Positions 7,788 to 18,333 of a DNA stretch of 64,000 bases are shown here, in pieces. The stretch covers positions 1-64,000 of the forward strand of contig JOEL01000055.1 of NCBI GenBank assembly GCA_000720995.1, written 5' to 3'. Source of the stretch: Streptomyces celluloflavus (GTDB taxonomy: Bacteria; Actinomycetota; Actinomycetes; Streptomycetales; Streptomycetaceae). Below the pieces are notes generated by a model. The model searched no databases. It was given only the letters and a program-made list of their open reading frames with translations, and had not been told where the DNA came from. A program made the translations under genes and the position numbers. The number at the start of each line of letters is the position of its first letter. The stretch's first letter is position 1.

Positions 7788-9197
7788 TCAGTGCGGGGTG
7801 GCCGCCTTGCGCAGTTCGTGTTCGAGGTCCTCCAGGGCCAGGCCCTTGGTCTCCGGTGCGTACCGCTTGCAGAAGAGCAGGGACAGGACGCACATCACGC
7901 CGAAGAACCAGAAGGTGACGCTGGCGCCGACCGCGTCGAGCAGCAGCGGGAAGACCAGTGCGACGGAGAAGTTGACCAGCCACATCACGAAGACCGCGGC
8001 GCCCATGGCCAGTCCGCGCACCTTGAGCGGGAACATCTCGGCGAGCAGCAGCCAGACGCCGGTGTTGAGGGTGGCCTGCATGAACGCCATGTAGAGGACC
8101 ATCAGGCCGAGCACCAGATAGCTGACGGCCGTGGAGCGCGGCAGGTGGAAGGACGCGCCGAGCAGGGCCAGCGCGACCGTCATACCGGCCAGTCCGGAGA
8201 TCAGCATGGGGCGCCGGCCGACCCGGTCGATCAGCGACATCCCGATCGCGGTGGCGATGACGGAGACGGCGCCGACGGCGATGGTGGCGGTGATCGCGGT
8301 ATTGGTGCCCAGACCGGTGGCGGCGAGGATCTTGGGCGCGAAGTAGATGACGGCGTTGACGCCGGTGATCTGCTGGACGATCGCCAGCCCGATGCCGACC
8401 AGCAGCAGCCGCCGCACCCACGGTGTCCGCAGCTCGTCCCAGGCGCCGCGCCGGGCGTCGGCCTCCAGCCCGCGGGCGTGGTCGATGCGGGCCAGTTCCC
8501 CGGCGACGTCCTCGGCGGGCAGGGTGCGGCGCAGCACCCGGGCCGCGTCGTCGGGCCGGCCCTTGCTGATGTACCAGCGCGGGGTGTCCGGCAGGAAGAA
8601 CAGCCCGATGAAGAGCGCCACGGCGGGCAGTGCGGCCAGGCCCAGCATCCAGCGCCAGGCTTCCCAGTGCGCCAGGACGGCGTTGATGAGATACGCGAGC
8701 AGCTGACCGCTGACGATCATCAGGGAGTTGAAGGAGACCAGCCGACCGCGGATGTGCGGGGGCGCGATCTCCGACAGGTACAGCGGGGTGATGACGGAGG
8801 CGCTGCCGACCGCGAGGCCGAGGACGAAGCGGGCCACGGTCATGAACGGTACGGAGGGGGCGAGGGCCACCGCGAGCGCGCCGCCGATGAACACGGCGCC
8901 CGCCCACAGCAGGGAGTTGCGCCGCCCCAGCGCGTCGGACATCCGGCCGCCGGCCAGCGAGCCGAAGGCCGCGCCGATCAGCAGCGCGCTGGTGATGACG
9001 CCCTCGCCCAGGGAGGTGAGGCCGAAGTGGCCCTCCATGAAGGGCAGGGCGCCGGAGATCACTCCGGTGTCATAGCCGAAGAGGGCGCCGCCGAGGGCGG
9101 CGATGGCGGCGATGGAGACGATGAAGCGTCTGGCGCTGCGGGCCCGGGTGTTCCCGTGCGGGCCGGTGGGCGCCGCCTGGCTGGTCGGAGCGGCCAT
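7788..9197 (-). CDS. iolT: Sugar porter family MFS transporter, probable myo-inositol importer
   Basis: A 469-residue, 12-helix major facilitator of the sugar porter family (proton symport). Family signatures are visible: ALFGYDTGVISGALPF in helix 1, GRMSDALGRRNSLL in the loop between helices 2 and 3, PDTPRWYISKGR in the central loop and PETKGLALEDLEHEL at the C-terminus. Together with the adjacent inositol dehydrogenase and the iol genes across the promoter this suggests myo-inositol uptake. Downstream in the same direction are no further iol genes. The 292 bases between this gene and iolG contain no obvious gene. Confidence 0.87.
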   Translation of the reverse strand: MAAPTSQAAPTGPHGNTRARSARRFIVSIAAIAALGGALFGYDTGVISGALPFMEGHFGLTSLGEGVITSALLIGAAFGSLAGGRMSDALGRRNSLLWAGAVFIGGALAVALAPSVPFMTVARFVLGLAVGSASVITPLYLSEIAPPHIRGRLVSFNSLMIVSGQLLAYLINAVLAHWEAWRWMLGLAALPAVALFIGLFFLPDTPRWYISKGRPDDAARVLRRTLPAEDVAGELARIDHARGLEADARRGAWDELRTPWVRRLLLVGIGLAIVQQITGVNAVIYFAPKILAATGLGTNTAITATIAVGAVSVIATAIGMSLIDRVGRRPMLISGLAGMTVALALLGASFHLPRSTAVSYLVLGLMVLYMAFMQATLNTGVWLLLAEMFPLKVRGLAMGAAVFVMWLVNFSVALVFPLLLDAVGASVTFWFFGVMCVLSLLFCKRYAPETKGLALEDLEHELRKAATPH

Positions 9198-9489
9198 GGT
9201 CAGCTCCGGTTCGCGGTGGCGCGGCGGCCGTTGGTCTCGCGCGGGAGGCGGGCGGTGGCCTCGGCGCGGCCCTCCCGCCCGTAGCCCGACTCGGCGGCCG
9301 AAGTGGGCGGTTCGAGCGGTGCGGTGGGGTGGGACGGACAGGGATCAGGGGTGGTGCGCATGGTGCGGGGGCCTTTCGGGGTGGTGACGAGGGGCGCCTT
9401 TCGCGGTGCGGCGGATGCGGCGAGTGCGGTGGGTGCGGCAGCCACGGCGACTGTGGCGGCGTGGTGCGCGGCGCTGCGGCCGCGCGGCC

Positions 9490-10509
9490 TCAGCGGTACA
9501 GCGCGGGGCGCTCGGCCAGCTCCACGGCGACGCGCTCACCGGTGGCCTGGGCGCGTACCCCGGCCTCGCAGACCGCGGCCGCCGCATAGCCGTCCCAGCA
9601 ACTGGGGCCCTTGACCGCACCGCGCCGGGTCGCGTCCACCCAGCGCTGCACCTGCCGGTCGTACGCCTCCTCGAAGCGCTCCACGAAGCCGGGGGTGATG
9701 GCGCCGCCCCAGTGGCCCGCGGCGTTCACGAAGACCCCGCGGTCGTCGCCGATCCGGGCGGTGCCGTCCTCGCAGACCGCCTCGCAGCTGACCTGGTAGC
9801 CGAAGCGGCAGTTGACGAAGAGTTCGGTGTCCACGACGCGGCCGCCGGCCGTCTCGAAGAGGATCAGCTGCGGGTCGCCGAGGCCCTCGGGGGCGTGGCC
9901 GGTGGGGGCCGGGCGGAGCACCTGGACCGCGGTGATCTCCTCGTCCAGCAGCCAGCGGGTCACATCGATCTCGTGCACCACCGAGTCGTGGATCATCATC
10001 GCGTTGCTGAAGCCGGGCGGGGTGTCGGCGTTGCGGTGCTTGTTGTGCAGCATCAGCGGACGGCCGTAAGTGCCCTTGTCCAGCAGGGACTTGAGGGTGA
10101 GGTAGTCGGCGTCGTAGCGGCGCATGAAGCCGACCTGGACGCGCCGGTGCCCGAGCGCGGTCTCGGCCGCGACGACGCGCAGCGCGGAGGCCGGGTCCGG
10201 GGTCAGCGGCTTCTCGCAGAGCACCGGCAGATCGCGCGCGAAGGCGGCGAGCAGTGCGTCCTCGTGGGCGGGGCCCGGCGAGGCGATCAGGACGGCGTCC
10301 ACCCCGGGGTCGGCCATGGCGGCGGCCGGGTCGGTGTACGGGGTACAGCCGTCGATGCCGTCCGCGAGGCGCCGCACGCGGTCCGCGTCGATATCGGCCA
10401 CCGCCGCCACCCGGGCGCCGCTGATGACGTCGTTGATCCGGCGTACGTGGTCGGCGCCCATCCGGCCGGTGCCGATGACCGCTACGCCGAGGGTCTGGTG
10501 CTGGCTCAT
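9490..10509 (-). CDS. iolG: Inositol 2-dehydrogenase (Gfo/Idh/MocA family)
   Basis: A 339-residue NAD-dependent enzyme predicted to oxidise myo-inositol to 2-keto-myo-inositol, the first catabolic step. It has a Rossmann [14 protein letters not shown], the LCEKPLTPD motif and the active-site stretch [13 protein letters not shown] with the expected Asp and His. ATG 10509 follows AGGAGAG closely. It is the second gene of a left-facing iolE-like/iolG unit, with a 53-nt gap. The longer open frame upstream is a shadow of the iolE-like gene. Confidence 0.9.
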   Translation of the reverse strand: MSQHQTLGVAVIGTGRMGADHVRRINDVISGARVAAVADIDADRVRRLADGIDGCTPYTDPAAAMADPGVDAVLIASPGPAHEDALLAAFARDLPVLCEKPLTPDPASALRVVAAETALGHRRVQVGFMRRYDADYLTLKSLLDKGTYGRPLMLHNKHRNADTPPGFSNAMMIHDSVVHEIDVTRWLLDEEITAVQVLRPAPTGHAPEGLGDPQLILFETAGGRVVDTELFVNCRFGYQVSCEAVCEDGTARIGDDRGVFVNAAGHWGGAITPGFVERFEEAYDRQVQRWVDATRRGAVKGPSCWDGYAAAAVCEAGVRAQATGERVAVELAERPALYR

Positions 10510-10562
10510 CCGTGTCTCTCCTGCTCCGTGAGTCCGTAGGTCCGTATAGGGGGCGGGGGTTG

Positions 10563-11483
10563 TCAGGCGCCGCAGGAGCGCAGGAAGCGCCGGGTGCGCT
10601 CGGCGATGGGGAACGGCTGGTCGGGCGGGCAGGGGTACATGTCCTGCTCGACGATGGCGAAGAGATCGACGTCCAGCGCCTGGGCGGCCTCCAGGACGGG
10701 CGGCAGGGCGGGCACGCCGAGCGGCGGTTCGCACATCACGCCCTGCTGGACGGCCGGTCCGAAGGGCGTGCCCTTGGCGACGACGCCGGCCAGGATGTCC
10801 GGGTCGACCTGCTTGAGGTGCAGGTAGCCGATCCGCTCGCCGTAGGTGCGCAGGAGTTTGACGCTGTCGCCGCCGCAGTAGGCGTAGTGGCCGGTGTCCA
10901 GGCAGAGGCCGACCAGGTCGGCGTCGGTGCCGTCGAGGAACCGCGCGACGTGCTCCTCGGTGTCGATATGGGTGTCGGCGTGCGGGTGGACGACGATGTC
11001 CAGGCCGAACTCGTCGCGGACCCGCTTGCCCAGCCGCTCCATACCGGTGGTCAGGTGCCGCCACTGCTCTGTGGTCAGTTCGCGCGGTTCGATCTCCTCG
11101 GCGGTCTTGTCGTCGCGCCAGAAGGAGGGGATGACGACGAGGTGGCCCGCGCCCATCGCCCTGGTGAGGGTGGCGACTTCCGAGACATGGGCCCAGGTCT
11201 TGTCCCAGACGGCCGGGCCCTGGTGCAGGGAGGTGAAGATCGTGCCGGCCGAGACCTTGAGCTGCCGGCGGGCGATCTCGTCGTGCAGGACGGCGGGGTC
11301 GGTGGGCAGGTAGCCGTACGGGCCGAGTTCGATCCACTCGTAGCCGGCCTGGGCGACCTCGTCGAGGAAGCGCTGCCAGGGGACCTGCCGCTCGTCCTCG
11401 GGGAACCAGACCCCCCAGGAGTCGGGGGCGGAACCGACGCGGATTCGGTCCAGAACGGGCGCAACGGCACGGGGTGCGGACAT
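10563..11483 (-). CDS. iolE: Sugar phosphate isomerase/epimerase family, probable myo-inosose-2 dehydratase
   Basis: A 306-residue TIM-barrel protein of the xylose-isomerase-like/AP-endonuclease-2 superfamily, predicted to dehydrate 2-keto-myo-inositol. Early [11 protein letters not shown] and [16 protein letters not shown] match inosose dehydratases. Metal ligands are suggested by [31 protein letters not shown] and the closing [12 protein letters not shown] 11483 follows AGAGGAGAG. It is the promoter-proximal gene of the left-facing unit, facing the divergent iolC operon. The symbol rests on context plus motif likeness. Confidence 0.82.
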   Translation of the reverse strand: MSAPRAVAPVLDRIRVGSAPDSWGVWFPEDERQVPWQRFLDEVAQAGYEWIELGPYGYLPTDPAVLHDEIARRQLKVSAGTIFTSLHQGPAVWDKTWAHVSEVATLTRAMGAGHLVVIPSFWRDDKTAEEIEPRELTTEQWRHLTTGMERLGKRVRDEFGLDIVVHPHADTHIDTEEHVARFLDGTDADLVGLCLDTGHYAYCGGDSVKLLRTYGERIGYLHLKQVDPDILAGVVAKGTPFGPAVQQGVMCEPPLGVPALPPVLEAAQALDVDLFAIVEQDMYPCPPDQPFPIAERTRRFLRSCGA

Positions 11484-11547
11484 GCTGCGGCTCTCCTCTC
11501 GCCGGTCGGCGGTGACCGGGAGGCGCTGGGGCGGGGTTGTGGGGCAC

Positions 11548-11576
11548 AGCCTCGCTGCCGCCCTCAAGAGTGTCAA
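11548..11576 (-). promoter_or_regulatory. Promoter of the left-facing iol unit
   Basis: On the minus strand TTGACA (11576-11571) and GAGGCT (11553-11548) are 17 nt apart. The -35 is a perfect consensus; the -10 is weak, which suits a regulated promoter. Confidence 0.5.
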
Positions 11577-11582
11577 GACTTC

Positions 11583-11675
11583 GTCCTGACATAAGGACTT
11601 AAGGACTTTGTAACCCGGAGGGCGGTCCGGCCGGGTTTCCCTCGCTTTTCCTGCTCGACGTCAGAATGTAAGGAC
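11583..11675. promoter_or_regulatory. TAAGGAC repeats between the divergent iol promoters
   Basis: TAAGGAC occurs three times on the plus strand, at 11592-11598, 11600-11606 and 11669-11675. The first also pairs with GTCCT at 11583-11587 as an inverted repeat. The cluster sits between the two divergent promoters, the third copy a few bases before the iolC -35. These are good candidates for binding sites of the inositol regulator; the protein is not identified. Confidence 0.6.
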
Positions 11676-11681
11676 AAACTA

Positions 11682-11710
11682 TTGACAGGGTCTGATCCTC
11701 TTCGTTAGAC
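11682..11710 (+). promoter_or_regulatory. Promoter of the iolC operon
   Basis: TTGACA (11682-11687) followed after 17 nt by TTAGAC (11705-11710). It drives the right-facing operon that begins at 11769 and probably runs to the terminator at 18198-18231. Confidence 0.55.
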
Positions 11711-11768
11711 CTGTGCTCAGAGCCGAACCCGCCGAACCCGCCGCGCCGGCCGAACCGAAGGGGCGCAC

Positions 11769-12761
11769 ATGACCGAGCCGTACGACCTGATCACGATGGG
11801 CCGCATCGGAGTGGACATCTACCCGCTCCAGACCGGCGTGCCGCTGGCCCGGGTGGAGACCTTCGGGAAGTTCCTCGGCGGCTCGGCCACCAACGTCGCG
11901 GTCGCCGCGGCCCGGCTCGGCCGCCGCACCGCCGTCATCAGCCGCACCGGCCGCGACCCGTTCGGCGACTACCTTCACCAGGCACTGCGCGAGTTCGGCG
12001 TGGACGACCGCTGGGTGACCCCGGTGGACGCCTACCCGACCCCGGTCACCTTCTGCGAGATCTTCCCGCCGGACGACTTCCCGCTCTACTTCTACCGCCG
12101 CCCCAAGGCCCCCGACCTGGTGATCCGCCCCGAGGAACTGGACCAGGACGCCATCCGGGCCGCCCGCGTCTTCTGGATCACCGGGACCGGACTGTGCGAG
12201 GAGCCCAGCAGGTCCGCCACCCTCGCCGCGCTGGCCGCCCGCGCCAAGTCCGGCACGACCGTCTTCGACCTCGACTGGCGGCCGATGTTCTGGGGCGGCG
12301 AGGGCGGCGCCTCCAAGGACGGCGGCGCGTCCGGCGCCGCGGCGATGGCCACCGCCCGCCCGTACTACGAGGCCGCCCTCGCCCACGCCACGGTCGCGGT
12401 CGGCAACATCGACGAGGCCGAGGTCGCCACCGGCCTGCGCGACCCCAGGGCCTGCGCCGAGGCGCTGCTGGCCATGGGCGTCGAGCTCGCCGTCATCAAA
12501 CAGGGCCCCAAGGGCGTGCTCGCCGTCCACCGCGACGGCCGCACCGCCGAGGTCCCGCCCACCCCCGTCGAGGTCGTCAACGGTCTGGGCGCCGGTGACT
12601 CGTTCGGCGGCTCGCTCTGCCACGGTCTGCTCAACGGCTGGGACCTGGAACGGATGATGCGCCACGCCAACGCGGCCGGCGCCATCGTCGCCTCCCGGCT
12701 CGCCTGCTCGTCCGCGATGCCGACCGCCGCCGAGGTCGACGCCTTCCTCGCGGAGCGGTGA
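11769..12761 (+). CDS. iolC: 5-dehydro-2-deoxygluconokinase (PfkB family)
   Basis: A 330-residue ribokinase-fold enzyme expected to phosphorylate 5-dehydro-2-deoxy-D-gluconate. The N-terminal strand ITMGRIGVDIYPLQTGVPL is highly characteristic of IolC. The substrate-side GGSATNVAVAAARLG and the PfkB signature NGLGAGDSFGG with catalytic Asp277 are intact. First gene of the right-facing iol operon. Confidence 0.93.
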   Translation: MTEPYDLITMGRIGVDIYPLQTGVPLARVETFGKFLGGSATNVAVAAARLGRRTAVISRTGRDPFGDYLHQALREFGVDDRWVTPVDAYPTPVTFCEIFPPDDFPLYFYRRPKAPDLVIRPEELDQDAIRAARVFWITGTGLCEEPSRSATLAALAARAKSGTTVFDLDWRPMFWGGEGGASKDGGASGAAAMATARPYYEAALAHATVAVGNIDEAEVATGLRDPRACAEALLAMGVELAVIKQGPKGVLAVHRDGRTAEVPPTPVEVVNGLGAGDSFGGSLCHGLLNGWDLERMMRHANAAGAIVASRLACSSAMPTAAEVDAFLAER

Positions 12762-12867
12762 CACCCATGGCCGCCCCCGCCCCCCTCGCCGTCCGGGCCT
12801 CCGCCGCCCCACCCCTCGCACCTGCCGCCCCCGGCGTACCTGTGCACTCAAGAAGGTGAGTTACGCC

Positions 12868-13755
12868 TTGACCACTCGGATCAGTGACCTCCCGACGCTG
12901 CGGGCCCGGCACCCCGAAGCCGTCGCGGAGGCCGCCGCCCGGCGCGCCCGCCGTCCGCTCCTCGGCGCCGGTGGCCGGCTGATGATCATCGCCGCCGACC
13001 ACCCGGCCCGCGGCGCGCTCGCCGTCGGCGACCGGCAGCTCGCCATGGCCAACCGCGTCGACCTGCTCGAACGCCTCGTCCTGGCGCTGTCGCGGCCCGG
13101 TGTGGACGGGGTCCTCGCCACCGCCGACATCCTGGAGGACCTGCTGCTGCTCGGCGCCCTCGAAGGCAAGGTCGTCATGGGCTCCATGAACCGCGGCGGC
13201 ATCGCCGGCGCCGCCTTCGAGATGGACGACCGGTTCACCGGCTACCGCCCCCAGGACATCGCCCGGCTCCGCTTCGACGCGGGCAAGCTCCTGCTGCGCA
13301 TCGACTACGCCGACCCCGGCTCGCTGACCACCCTGGAGACCACCGCCCGCGCCATCGACGCGATGGCCGAACGCGAACTGCCCACCTTCGTCGAACCGTT
13401 CCTCTCCCGCCGGATCGACGGCAAGGTACGCAACGATCTGAGCCCCGCGGCCGTCACCCGCTCCGTCGCCATCGCCTCCGGCCTCGGCGGCACCTCCGCG
13501 TACACCTGGCTCAAGCTGCCGGTCACCGACGACGCCGACGCGATGGCCCGGGTCTGCGAGACCTCGACCCTGCCGACCGTGCTGCTCGGCGGCGACATCG
13601 GCACCACCGTCCAGGCCCAGGAAGCCGCCTACGAGAAGTGGCGCAAGGCGCTGCGGCTGCCCACCGTGCACGGGCTGGTCGTCGGCCGCTCCCTCCTCTA
13701 CCCGGCCGACGGCGATGTGGCGGCCGCCGTGGACACCGCCGTGGGACTGCTGTGA
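12868..13755 (+). CDS. Cgl0159-type (beta/alpha)8 protein, probable inositol-pathway aldolase
   Basis: A TIM-barrel protein of about 295 residues like the Cgl0159 family found in actinobacterial iol clusters. It carries RLMIIAADHPARGALAVGD near the N-terminus, LLRIDYADPG, and AYTWLKLPVTDD, in which a lysine sits where class I aldolases place their Schiff-base residue. With no recognisable iolJ in the locus, it most plausibly cleaves the IolC product into dihydroxyacetone phosphate and malonate semialdehyde; this is inference. The start is set at TTG 12868, which has AAGAAGGTGAG at ideal spacing. GTG 12856 is in frame, but its upstream purines are too close. Confidence 0.82.
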   Translation: MTTRISDLPTLRARHPEAVAEAAARRARRPLLGAGGRLMIIAADHPARGALAVGDRQLAMANRVDLLERLVLALSRPGVDGVLATADILEDLLLLGALEGKVVMGSMNRGGIAGAAFEMDDRFTGYRPQDIARLRFDAGKLLLRIDYADPGSLTTLETTARAIDAMAERELPTFVEPFLSRRIDGKVRNDLSPAAVTRSVAIASGLGGTSAYTWLKLPVTDDADAMARVCETSTLPTVLLGGDIGTTVQAQEAAYEKWRKALRLPTVHGLVVGRSLLYPADGDVAAAVDTAVGLL

Positions 13756-13845
13756 CCACCGGCCGCCGGGCGCGTGCCGACCGGACCGCGGCGCCGGCCG
13801 GCACACCCACCGCCACCACCGCGACCCCGCAGGAGACTTGGCACC

Positions 13846-14739
13846 ATGAGCACTGAATTCCACCTGAAGGCCGGCGCGGCGGCGCGCGACGCGTACGCCC
13901 TGGACATCGACCCCGCGCGGGCCGGCTGGGGCCACTCCGCGCTGCGCGTCCTCGACCTGCCGGCCGGCGGCCACCACTCCTTCGCCACCGGCGACAGCGA
14001 ATGGATCGTGCTGCCGCTGGCCGGCGGCTGCACCGTGCGCACCGACAGCGGCGAGACCTTCGAACTCACCGGCCGCGAGAGCGTGTTCAGCGGTGTCACC
14101 GACTTCGCCTACGTACCGCGCGACGCGCGGGTGCGGATCGACAGCGGCGCCGGCGGCCGGTTCGCGCTCACCGGCGCCCGCTGCGCGCGGCGGCTGCCCG
14201 CCCGCTACGGCCCCGCCCACGAGGTCCCCGTCGAACTGCGCGGCGCCGGCCACTGCTCCCGCCAGGTCAACAACTTCGCCGCGGCCGGCGCCTTCGACTG
14301 CGACAAGCTCATCGCGGTCGAGGTGCTCACCCCCGGCGGCAACTGGTCGTCCTACCCGCCGCACAAGCACGACGAGTGCCGGCCCGGCGAGGAATCCGAA
14401 CTGGAGGAGATCTACTACTTCGAGATCGCCGCCGCGCACGGTACGGACGGCGTCGGCTACCAGCGCGTCAGCCCCTCGGGCCACGGCCGCGGTACCGACG
14501 TCCTCGCCGAGGTCCGTACCGGCGACGCCGTCCTGATCCCCGACGGCTGGCACGGCCCGTCCATCGCCGCCCCCGGCCACACCCTGTACTACCTCAACGT
14601 CATGGCCGGGCCCGGCGCCGACCGGGAGTGGCTGATCTGCGACCACCCCGACCACGGCTGGATCCGCGGCACCTGGCCCGACCAGCCCGTCGACCCCCGC
14701 CTCCCCCTCTACGAAGCGCCCGCAGGAGACGCCCGATGA
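13846..14739 (+). CDS. iolB: 5-deoxy-glucuronate isomerase
   Basis: A 297-residue bicupin that isomerises 5-deoxy-D-glucuronate to 5-dehydro-2-deoxy-D-gluconate. The metal-binding cupin motif PPHKHDE (His173 and His175) is followed by a glutamate-rich EESELEEIYYFEI and by DGWHGPSIAAPGHTLYYLN. ATG 13846 is preferred, with AGGAGA upstream. The stop overlaps the iolD start as ATGA, so translation is coupled. Confidence 0.93.
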   Translation: MSTEFHLKAGAAARDAYALDIDPARAGWGHSALRVLDLPAGGHHSFATGDSEWIVLPLAGGCTVRTDSGETFELTGRESVFSGVTDFAYVPRDARVRIDSGAGGRFALTGARCARRLPARYGPAHEVPVELRGAGHCSRQVNNFAAAGAFDCDKLIAVEVLTPGGNWSSYPPHKHDECRPGEESELEEIYYFEIAAAHGTDGVGYQRVSPSGHGRGTDVLAEVRTGDAVLIPDGWHGPSIAAPGHTLYYLNVMAGPGADREWLICDHPDHGWIRGTWPDQPVDPRLPLYEAPAGDAR

Positions 14740-16637
14740 CCGCGAAGCCCCCGCCCGGCCCGTCCCGCACCCGCCGGCTGACCGTCGCCCAGGCACTGGT
14801 GGAGTTCCTCGCCCACCAGTACACCGAGCGGGACGGCCGCCGCCACCGCCTGATCAACGCCTGCTGGGGCATCTTCGGCCACGGCAACGTCGCCGGCATC
14901 GGCCAGGCCCTGCTGGAGTCCCAGGACGCGCTGCCCTACCTCCAGGGCCGCAATGAACAGGCCATGGTGCACGCCGCCGTCGGCTACGCCCGCCAGTCCG
15001 ACCGGCTGAGCGCGCACGCCGTCACCACCTCCATCGGCCCCGGCGCCACCAACCTCGTCACCGGCGCCGCCCTGGCCACCGTCAACCGCCTCCCGGTCCT
15101 GCTGCTGCCCGGCGACGCCTTCGCCACCCGGCCCGCCGACCCCGTCCTCCAGCAGCTCGAAGTCCCCCACGCCGGCGATGTATCGGTCAACGACGCGCTG
15201 CGCCCGGTCTCCCGCTACTTCGACCGCGTGCACCGCCCCGAGGCGCTGATCCCGGCCGCCCTCCAGGCCATGCGCGTCCTCGCCGACCCCGTCGAGACCG
15301 GCGCGGTCACCCTCGCCCTGCCGCAGGACGTCCAGGCCGAGGCGTACGACTGGCCCGAGGAGTTCTTCGCCGACCGCGTCTGGCGGATCGCCCGGCCCGC
15401 CCCGGACCCCGATGCCCTCGCCGCCGCGGTCCACGCCCTGCGCACCGCCCGCCGGCCGCTGCTGATCGCGGGCGGCGGCGTCCACCACAGCGAGGCCGAG
15501 GACGCGCTGCGCGCCTTCGCCGACCGCACCGGCATCCCCGTCGCGTCCACCCAGGCCGGCAAGGGCTCGCTGCGCCACGACCACCCCGCCGACATCGGCG
15601 GCATCGGCCACACCGGCACCGCCACCGCCGCCGCGCTCGCCCGCGAGGCCGACCTGGTCCTCGGCGTCGGCACCCGCTACACCGACTTCACCACCGCCTC
15701 CGCCACCCTCTTCGCCGCGCCCGAGGTGCGCTTCGTCAACCTCAACATCGCCTCCTTCGACTCCCACAAGCTCGGCGCGCACGCCCTGGTCGCCGACGCG
15801 CGGGCCGGTCTCGAAGCCCTCACCGAGGCGCTGTCCGGCCACCGCGTGGAGGAGGCGTACGAGGCGGGCTACCGCGCGGCGAAGGACGGCTGGGAGGCCC
15901 GGGTGGACGCCGCCTACGCCGCCGGCGACGCGCACGCGCGCCCCTCCCAGACCCAGGTCCTCGGCGCCCTGGACGCGCTCGTCGACGACACCGACATCCT
16001 CGTCAACGCCGCCGGCTCCCTCCCCGCCGACCTGCACAAACTCTGGCGCGCCCGGTCCCGCAGGCAGTACCACCTCGAATACGGCTACTCCTGCATGGGC
16101 TACGAGATCCCCGCCGCGATCGGCGTCCGGCTCGCCGCCCCGGACCGCCCGGTGTGGGCGCTGGTCGGCGACGGTACGTATCTGATGAACCCCACCGAGA
16201 TCGTCACCGCGGTCCAGGAGGGCGTCAACATCAACCTCGTCCTCGTCCAGAACCACGGCTACGCCTCCATCGGCGGGCTCTCCCAGGAGACCGGCGGCGA
16301 ACGCTTCGGCACCGATTACCGCTTCCGCGCCGCGGACGGTACGTACACCGGCGCGCCGCTGCCCGTCGATCTCGCCGCCAACGCCGCCTCGCTCGGCATG
16401 GAGGTGCTGCGCGCCGCCACCGTCGGCGAGCTGCGCACCGCACTCGCCGCGGCGCGCGCCACGAACCGGCCCACATGTGTCTATGTCGAGACCGAAACGG
16501 CCGACACTGTGCCGGGCGCGCCGGGCGCCCAAGCCTGGTGGGATGTACCCGTTGCCGAGACCGCGACGCGGCCGGCGGCGGTCGCCGCCCGCGCGGTGTA
16601 CGACCGGCACGCCGCCGGCCGCCGCCGCCACCTCTGA
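14736..16637 (+). CDS. iolD: 3D-(3,5/4)-trihydroxycyclohexane-1,2-dione acylhydrolase
   Basis: A 633-residue thiamine-diphosphate enzyme that opens the cyclohexane ring in inositol catabolism. An N-terminal Pyr domain with AINACWGIFGHGNVAGIG-like sequence and the ThDP-activating glutamate in GRNEQAMVHAAVGYA is followed by the central Rossmann domain and the PP domain. The latter has GDG at residues 478-480 and ends the cofactor motif about 27 residues later at QNHG. ATG 14736 overlaps the iolB stop by 4 nt. Confidence 0.93.
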   Translation: MTAKPPPGPSRTRRLTVAQALVEFLAHQYTERDGRRHRLINACWGIFGHGNVAGIGQALLESQDALPYLQGRNEQAMVHAAVGYARQSDRLSAHAVTTSIGPGATNLVTGAALATVNRLPVLLLPGDAFATRPADPVLQQLEVPHAGDVSVNDALRPVSRYFDRVHRPEALIPAALQAMRVLADPVETGAVTLALPQDVQAEAYDWPEEFFADRVWRIARPAPDPDALAAAVHALRTARRPLLIAGGGVHHSEAEDALRAFADRTGIPVASTQAGKGSLRHDHPADIGGIGHTGTATAAALAREADLVLGVGTRYTDFTTASATLFAAPEVRFVNLNIASFDSHKLGAHALVADARAGLEALTEALSGHRVEEAYEAGYRAAKDGWEARVDAAYAAGDAHARPSQTQVLGALDALVDDTDILVNAAGSLPADLHKLWRARSRRQYHLEYGYSCMGYEIPAAIGVRLAAPDRPVWALVGDGTYLMNPTEIVTAVQEGVNINLVLVQNHGYASIGGLSQETGGERFGTDYRFRAADGTYTGAPLPVDLAANAASLGMEVLRAATVGELRTALAAARATNRPTCVYVETETADTVPGAPGAQAWWDVPVAETATRPAAVAARAVYDRHAAGRRRHL

Positions 16638-16673
16638 CCCGAGCTCGTTGTCGTCACCCAGAAAGGCCCCCGC

Positions 16674-18167
<1,494 letters not shown>

Positions 18168-18197
18168 CGGCGCGGCCACCTCGGCCGGCCCGCAGAC

Positions 18198-18231
18198 GAC
18201 CCCCTGCCGCACCACCCGTCGGCAGGGGGTC
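18198..18231 (+). terminator. Rho-independent-type hairpin after mmsA
   Basis: GACCCCCTGCCG (18198-18209) pairs perfectly over 12 bp with CGGCAGGGGGTC (18220-18231) around a 10-nt loop, 30 nt after the mmsA stop. There is no U-tract, as is usual in Streptomyces. Confidence 0.85.
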
Positions 18232-18333
18232 CGCCGTGTCCGCGCCCCGGCGCCGCCGCCCCCGCGCAGGGAGGTGGCGGGGGTCACTCCGGGGGACGGG
18301 GCGCCCGGTGCGGGGCGTACCTAGGATTCACGT

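Noticed and set aside
9406-10539. Right-facing open frame opposite iolG
   Set aside because: Shadow of the conserved dehydrogenase; composition is typical of antisense high-GC frames.
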